DNA of 64,000 nucleotides from Micropterus salmoides (taxonomy: Eukaryota; Chordata; Actinopteri; Centrarchiformes; Centrarchidae): the NCBI RefSeq assembly GCF_014851395.1, contig NW_024042261.1, positions 33,929,942 through 33,993,941 of the forward strand, written 5' to 3'. Shown here piece by piece: positions 32,794 through 64,000 of this stretch (position 1 is its first letter; every line of letters begins with the position of its first letter). The position numbers and the translations under genes were made by a program. The notes beneath the pieces were generated by a model that ran no database searches, was not told the DNA's origin, and saw only the letters and a list, made by a program, of their open reading frames with translations.

Positions 32794-32801
32794 GTTTAGA
32801 C

Positions 32802-33400
32802 AGCATAAGCAAAGCCATAATTAATTATAAATAAGCTACTTGCTAAAAGTGATGTAGTCATGAAAACATTGTTACTCGACATAGTTAGAGAATCCTATAT
32901 TTGGGATTTGTCTCACTGGTTTTAATAGGTGCTGTGTTGGAAAAAAGGCGTTTCCCATGTACTGATGAATCTGAATGACAGTCCCTATTAAATTTAAACA
33001 AACCAGACCCACACAGTCCTGCTCAACCAGATGTTTTTAAACTAAGGATATGTTTTGTCTCTAACTTTAGAATTGATTGTTGTATATAATGTCACAAATG
33101 TTGACCAAGTTTTTGTGAATTTGTACATTTCAAGTGTTCAAGTTTATTTTAATCAATAGATTTAGCAATAATAATAATATAAAACAAATAGTATTGTATT
33201 AAGACTCAAAGATTACCACTGTGCAATTCCCCCATTGAGCGTCTCTGCTAAATCGGTAATGCATCACTCCTGCACACTATGCTAAACTGTTCTTACTTAA
33301 GTGCTGTGCCTCTGAGAAAACTGCCAAGTGATACAGATGTCTGAATTTTCCAAATAACTCCCTTTGGATGCAGTGCGCTCATTCACCTAATTCTGAAGGG
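32802..33400. other. Intergenic sequence before the ryr1 promoter
   Basis: AT-rich, no open frame of note and no recognised repeat. Confidence 0.5.
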
Positions 33401-34008
33401 GTTTTTGAACAGCGCAGCTGACTTATTCACTTTGAAGAGTTAAGGTGTGTGTTTGCGTGTGTGCATCTGTTCTTTCTGCACACTCCCCAAAGGCTAGTCC
33501 TCACCCCGCTTTCCTTTTATAGCCTCGGACATGTCGAAGGAGGGGAGGGAGGTGTGTGTGTGTGTGTTTTACAGGAGGACAGCCTGTTTGAAGGAGTGGC
33601 CCACTTCTACAAACATGGCGGCAAGGTGGGATGGGAGCCGTGTATATGTGTTACAAGGTGCCTGCCCCCCCCCTCACTCACCCACCGTCCCTCCCTCCCT
33701 CATCTGCGGTTGGGGGGATGCAAGGAGAGAGGGGAGAGGAGCTGGGGAGAGCCTCGCCTCCCGTCACTCTCTCTCACAACAACGTGAGAGCCACAGGACT
33801 CATGCTGTCCTCCAGCACACCCACACACTAGCACTCAGAGAGAGAGAGAGAGGGGTACAGCAACAAGAAAAGAAGGAGAGAGGTGAAACGTGCAGAGAGA
33901 GAGAGGGAGGGACATAGAAAAGGAGATAAAAAATTCAAATCCTGAAGAGAGAAAACAGAAGGATTTTCTCTTTTCTCCCGAGGAGCTGCGAATAACCCTC
34001 GGTGAAGG
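33401..34008 (+). promoter_or_regulatory. ryr1: ryr1 promoter and 5' UTR region
   Basis: Contains an E-box CAGCTG (33415-33420), a myogenic-type site, and CCTTTTATAG (33513-33522), which is one base from a CArG box and also TATA-like. A GA-rich stretch (33838-33910) probably lies in the leader. Several upstream ATGs exist (for example ACAAACATGGCGG near 33615) but may precede the start site. The transcription start is not resolved. Confidence 0.4.
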
Positions 34009-63958
<29,950 letters not shown>

Positions 63959-64000
63959 GTCATTTTCATCTAAACACTATCTATAGTTCATCTGCACAGT

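Overview
The window is vertebrate nuclear DNA, almost certainly from a teleost fish. It holds multi-exon genes with GT-AG introns, fish-type tRNA-derived SINEs, small hAT-like DNA transposons and many (TG)n microsatellites. The species cannot be named from sequence alone. Four protein genes are recognisable: the last exon of opa3 (+), a complete hnrnpul1 (+), a complete rasgrp4 (-), and the first 37 coding exons of ryr1 (+), which runs off the right edge. Their human counterparts are all on chromosome 19q13, with RASGRP4 next to RYR1, so this is a conserved block.

Layout. 1-1191: opa3 intron 1 and exon 2, then its 3' UTR. 1830-2896: hnrnpul1 promoter and leader, with a ZNF143-like and a CTCF-like motif. 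2897-14014: hnrnpul1 in 15 coding exons, rebuilt as 854 residues (SAP, acidic region, SPRY, P-loop kinase-like domain, RGG box, Tyr/Gln-rich tail). 14015-15916: two tail-to-tail 3' UTRs. 15917-29088: rasgrp4 in 17 coding exons on the minus strand, about 707-717 residues (REM, CDC25 RasGEF, EF hand, C1, short C-terminal helix), with a 6 kb first intron. 29089-34008: intergenic region between the head-to-head rasgrp4 and ryr1 starts, holding microsatellites, a CpG-rich island with no assigned gene, and a hAT MITE. 34009-63958: ryr1, 1975 codons in one open frame, covering the N-terminal solenoid, all three SPRY domains, the first RyR repeat pair and the acidic Glu-rich segment. Its first intron is 11.6 kb.

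The genes do not form a functional system. OPA3 is mitochondrial, HNRNPUL1 is a nuclear RNA-binding protein, RASGRP4 is a diacylglycerol-regulated Ras activator of blood cells, and RYR1 is the muscle calcium-release channel. I saw no undescribed multi-gene system. The points most worth checking are a 21-nt ryr1 microexon resembling one in RYR2, a possible poison exon and an alternative 3' end in hnrnpul1, two upstream ORFs in the rasgrp4 leader, the orphan CpG-rich island, and several transposon insertions whose target-site duplications are readable.

Exon borders were set by eye from GT-AG sites, matching codon phase across introns, and remembered human family sequences. No alignment was run.
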